Shown: positions 59,536-64,000 of the stretch, piece by piece
How the letters are laid out: the number at the start of each line of letters is the position of its first letter
How positions within the stretch are numbered: position 1 is the stretch's first letter
Origin: Limanda limanda
Lineage: Eukaryota > Chordata > Actinopteri > Pleuronectiformes > Pleuronectidae
Direction of reading: 5' to 3'
Assembly (NCBI RefSeq): GCF_963576545.1
Contig: NC_083648.1
Coordinates: 10,155,739-10,219,738, forward strand
Length of the DNA stretch: 64,000 bases
Notes under the pieces: model-generated
What the model saw: the letters and a program-made list of their open reading frames with translations, nothing else
Database searches by the model: none
Told to the model about the DNA's origin: nothing
Made by a program: the position numbers and the translations under genes

Positions 59536-62500
59536 TAGTAATGTCCATTGTGGTAATGTGAAGTAAATGAGCTGCAGTACATTGAGCTTTAACCATTTAA
59601 TCAATTCAAATCAATGAATTTGCAATGATGATGGTCAGGAACTGTTGACTTGTCTGCCTTAGTTGAAAAAGCAGAATAAAAATGAAATTACTCCTTTATT
59701 TCAAGTCTAGGGAAGAAGGTCAATGAAGAAACATTGATTTACATTTCTGTATGATGTGAGAGAAACGTGGAACACCACCAGAACACTTGTGCACACAAGG
59801 GATGTCTTCCTTGTCAGTGTGAAATTATAGCATGATGTACTGACCATTTATAATTAAAATCTACGGAAACATGTCCTTACAGAAAGGTTGACCGGGACAT
59901 TTCTGTGAAATGAGAGCATTTGGAAGATCTCAAGCCCATTTACTGATGTTTGCTTATACATTTCACTTGGACTGTGAGCACCTCAGCACATGTGTAGTAA
60001 AGAAAACAAGTAATCTGGAGACGTGGAGGGAACAGATGTACAAAGCTGTTTACCGATGATTTTACATGAGCTGATAAATTATTCGGAGGATATTTTTGCT
60101 GGTTTGGTTGTTGAACTGATTGATGTGCGTCAGATGTGCAGGGCCTCCCTAATCAGCAAATATCACCATCATTTCTCTATTAAGTATTTGGGAAAGTTCC
60201 AACACAGATTGTTTCCCCAACATGAATCTTGATACAATAAACACTAGATAGCAAATTTCAAATGAAGCAATTGAGCTTTCATCGTTTTTCTGTGTGTCCT
60301 CAAAAGCACTTCAGGCCCAGATGAAAGTGACCTCATGCAGCCTCTTTACCATGAGCAACATAAAAGTCATTCAGGCCTTCAGTCTTAGTTCATCGTTTAG
60401 GAAACAGGCTCGGACAAAAAAATAGATAACACATGTAATGATACAAAATGTGACGCTGGAGTGTGTGTCACCACCTCAGCAGATGAGTCACATCTTATAA
60501 CACTAATAACTCACCCCCACTCTGCCGGCTCACTTCCCAAAAAGGGAGACAAAAACATTCAGCAGTGTTAGGCAAGTTATTCTTTTTTTTTTTAAAGCTA
60601 CTAACACATGCCAAAAAATAATGAATTTCGAAACAAGTATCGTGCTCCGTTTTCAATTTCAATTTTCCATGATTTTTATTTCATCAATAACATTTCTAAT
60701 ACGCAAAAGAATGGAAAAAGTGTTTCACTGTGGAGAAAAAAAGGTGTTTACAACTAGATGAGGAGATAATGTCTTCTTTAGAAACATAACTGAGTGCAGC
60801 ACATATGAAAGTACAACCATATGTTGTATTGTATTTCAGTTTGTCTGGATGGCCATGTAATGGAAAACAGCAGGAGGCCTCATGTTGGGTGCTTTTAATT
60901 TGACGTCAGCTGATGGTTACTAACAATGGAAAAATGTAATCTTCGCTAAATTAAATATTTCAATGTCTTTTGTGTTAAAACGGCTCTTGGAATAAAATGA
61001 TACAGATTTTTCTGTGGTTGAGAGAAACAGGTTTTTGTTGTTGAACGATAGAGTATAAAACAAAAGGCATGTGAGAAATGCGTTTTTAAAGGACTGTTAG
61101 TAATTTAATATGTTTCAAAGAACAGTAAAGTACAATTAAATATGATTCATAAATATATAAATCTAGCATCGAGATGAGCTGAGGTCCTTTAGTTGAACAT
61201 CTTGTCAGTATTTTAAGACATTCCTCGGCCATCTGTTCTTTGTGGTCATTAAGTTCTGTTTTCACTCTGAATCGTGTCGTGCAGTCTTGGTCTGGTTCTG
61301 AGACTTTTTGAAGTTATGCAAATGAAAAAATTCAAAAGGATTTATTTTATTCAAAAAATGTGAATCCGCAGCTGTGATGGTTCTTTTTTTTTATTCTCAC
61401 ATAAAACACTTTGGGATACTTTTGCGTTATTGTTTTGTTTTTTCATTCCCGTTAAACAAAATTTATTTTTCCTGTGATTTGTTTAAAAGGCCAGAATAAC
61501 AGCTGCAGTGTCCGACATCTTTCTCAACCCGAGCTCCGGCTCTTCAAAGGTTAATCAGAGCATGGACTACATCCAAAGCGACTTGGGTGCAAACAAGTAG
61601 GCCTTGCTTCAAAGCTTGAGCAAACATAAATGAGGGGAATACTTTTTCGAAGTGTTTTGCTGATTACGCTGCTTATCCAAATGAGGAGTGGGACCTTTCA
61701 GAAGAGGAAGCCATTTATCTGTGCGGGGACAGCAGAGCTGGTCTGGAGAACCTCACTGTGTTTCCCTTATCGTGAAAAACTTGAGGAGATTCAGTGCATA
61801 ACGGCTCTCATTTGATCTTGATGGGGCGGTGGACTGTCTAGTGTCAGCTTCTGCCCCTATCAGTTTCATATATCCAGTGTATTTCCCCATTTCCTGAATG
61901 TGGTGGATTGAACAAGTGTTATTTTGCAATATGCACATACAGGCCTCGACTGTGGAGATGACAGGCTGGAGTGGAGGAGTCACTTGGCTCGCTGCGGCGA
62001 AGTTGTCAATAACAGCGTGAAAGGTTTTCACCCCGCGACTAGCGCTGGATGTTTCCATGAAATATCCTCCAGATTCAGAGTAATAAACCGCATGCCTGCT
62101 CTGTCCCCGAGCAAAAGCGCTGTGTGATCATACACAGGCTTTCTGTCAGGGCAGTAATCATTACCACAACTGCGCGTCTAAAAAAAGATGAAAGACTGCA
62201 TCTGGAGCGGCGAGGTGGCCTTTAGCAGGTCTGGTGCACCATTGCGTGCTATCTGCTCCATCTCCTAAAACCTCAAGGTGAGGAGGATGAATAAAAACAC
62301 ATGTGACCTGGGAGTGATTTCACACTGCAGAGCCAGGTCAGGTCATTCTCCATCTTCCTTTGTTTCAGGATGGTTCTTTGAACCCAGGGGCCAGAAGCCT
62401 GCTAACTCCATCATAAACACGACATGAATCTTTCAAGCCATTGCGGTATTTGGCCAGAACATTTCAATGGTCGATGCACTCGGATTTGTAATGTTAGAAG

Positions 62501-63009
62501 ATGTTACTATAACCCAGGATGCTGTAAATCAGCACACCTGTGGCTCAAAAATGTCAGTAGAAGTTGTTGTATATCAAAATGCTGCAACATAGAAAAATCC
62601 TGACCGTTTCCTTTTGAATTTGTCTCATCTTGCACAAAGCTTAGCAGTTCCTGAAGAATCGGCCTAAGCCACATTAATGTAGACTAATGCAGACTTGATT
62701 CTCACTGAGATGAGGAACACACGTCTTCTAATCAAACTGAAATCCTGCAGAACTACATTTAGAGTGTAACAAGTGGTGAAACTGAAAGAATTTGAAAATA
62801 TAGTGTTTTCAGGAGCTTGGCTGTGTGTTTCTTAGTCTAATGATGTTTCTGTCCCTCACCTGCTACTTCCACCAGATGTGTTACATTTTTGCAAGGCTGC
62901 TGGTGATACTCTGATCAATTCAAACAAATCAAATTTTATTGAACTGGCAAAATATGTTTTTGAATTGTTTAGCAGTCTGTACCTACAAAAATGTACTTTA
63001 TAGGATCAT
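59536..63009. other. gene-poor region
   Basis: No recognisable gene. Frames of 60-100 codons on either strand look random. A TTTTTTTTTTAAA run lies near 60585 and AT-rich DNA dominates. Confidence 0.4.
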
Positions 63010-63090
63010 AATGTTCTGTTAGGACTCCTGCCTCACAGCAAGAAGGTTTCTGGTTTGAATCCAAGTTTGGCTGGAGTCTTTCTGTGCCAA
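63010..63090 (+). mobile_element. fragment of the same repeat family as 59334-59535
   Basis: GACTCCTGCCTCACAGCAAG, then AAGGTTTCTGGTTTGAATCC and AAGTTTGGCTGGAGTCTTTC. This is the 5' part of the family, overlapping the section missing from the copy at 59334. Confidence 0.65.
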
Positions 63091-64000
63091 ATTCCTGGCA
63101 GTAGCCCGAACAGTAGCACCTAAAACCTGACGTGGCTGTAACTCTTTTCCAGCCACTTGATTGGTTCAGCACGGCACTATTCTCATTATCATTGGCTGTT
63201 CCTGTTGTCTGTCAAAACATGGACGGATTGAGTTATCTACTGCGTTGTAAAGACCATTTCTTATATTTCTGTTGAGGAAAAGTTATTTCCCTAACAATCA
63301 TCTTCATCCTTTTATCGCCCAGGCCGACTGTACAGTGGAAGCCTGGCAGGGAGGGCGGGGCTGACAGCCATCGCAATGTTGGGCCAACTCCTCTTTTATA
63401 TCTCACTTCATCATATCTGATACGACTTGCTTTCGTCTGCTGCATGTGATTGTGTTATCTCTGTGGAACCCTTCCTTTCTCAGCTGGTTGGCAGAGGCCG
63501 GCCTGTAATTGTTTGATGAAAGCCATCCAATTAAGAGGAGACATGTAGGTGCTCATGTGAACGTCTGTGCTCCGACAACCCTGGTGGTCACAGGGGGCCG
63601 CTGCACGGCAGACTCTGACAGTGTGGGGAAGTCTACGTGACCCTTTGAGACACGGCCGTGGCTCAGTATTAATTCCTGTAGTCATTAATGGCCTTTACAC
63701 AAAAGTCTTTCGTATATTGTTTTAATAGAGGAGCGGAGCTGACGTCAGGAGGGAGCAGTGTTCTCTTCTCCAAAGGGAGGGGAGACCAAAAGGTTTCCAT
63801 TGTCTCAAATGAAGTTGGCAGTGAGAGCGGTCTGCTTGGATTCTCCCTGCATGGAGTAATTTGTGAGTATAATATTGATAACCTGCATTCAGCCTCACTT
63901 TGTGTTTGTCTGCTGCAATAAGGAATAATGCCGTATGTAACCGAGGCCAAAGGGGAATAGAATTTCAGCCAGACGTTAAAGTGAATCACAGACTGTGTTG
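63091..64000. other. gene-free stretch at the window end
   Basis: Nothing recognised. Any gene further along lies outside the window. Confidence 0.4.

Noticed and set aside
28727..64000. Wnt, Prss38 or other syntenic coding exons
   Set aside because: I looked for Wnt-type Cys-rich blocks and serine protease motifs in the frames and found none.
1..64000. CRISPR arrays, tRNA or rRNA genes, intact retroviruses
   Set aside because: No regularly spaced repeats, no tRNA-like A/B boxes that I could see, and no long gag/pol frames.

Overview
The window looks like nuclear DNA of a ray-finned (teleost, probably percomorph-type) fish. Its genes have introns with GT/AG borders, AATAAA signals and CA/GT microsatellites. 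It also holds many decayed interspersed repeats of kinds common in teleost introns and intergenic DNA. I see no bacterial operons, CRISPR arrays or tRNA genes.

Layout. (1) 1-13.99 kb: an intronless sterol 12-alpha-hydroxylase gene (cyp8b1, minus strand, 1319-2854). It lies between the two arms of a ~600-bp inverted repeat (179-805 and 3485-4099), followed by a hAT-like end, a telomere-like dispersed repeat and two further inverted-repeat pairs. (2) 14.0-28.7 kb: a compact cluster of four genes: a Cx47/Cx45-group connexin (gjc2-like, plus), iba57 (plus, 3 exons), jmjd4 (minus, 6 exons) and snap47 (plus, 4 coding exons). jmjd4 and snap47 are head-to-head across a ~0.9-kb shared upstream region; iba57 and jmjd4 converge tail-to-tail. 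I rebuilt exon borders from splice signals and reading phase, and all three spliced frames close. (3) 28.7-64 kb: ~35 kb with no recognisable protein-coding gene. It holds decayed teleost repeats, including a broken LINE reverse transcriptase, and a CpG-rich promoter-like patch at ~58.1-58.3 kb. It also holds a few short candidate exons and a 51-codon ORF.

Synteny. From general knowledge, human JMJD4, SNAP47, PRSS38, WNT9A, WNT3A, ARF1, GUK1, GJC2 and IBA57 sit together at 1q42.13, with JMJD4 and SNAP47 head-to-head. Finding gjc2-iba57-jmjd4-snap47 here supports calling the connexin gjc2. It also suggests, as inference only, that the gene-poor DNA beyond snap47 may belong to a wnt9a/wnt3a regulatory domain.

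The genes do not form one pathway: bile-acid synthesis (cyp8b1), gap junctions (gjc2), mitochondrial 4Fe-4S assembly (iba57), eRF1 lysyl hydroxylation (jmjd4) and SNARE-mediated membrane traffic (snap47). I did not find a clearly new biological system. The oddest items are the inverted repeats around cyp8b1, the duplicated ~50-bp block in the jmjd4/snap47 promoter region, and the 51-codon ORF at 38.7 kb. Exon ends may be off by a base where I counted by hand.
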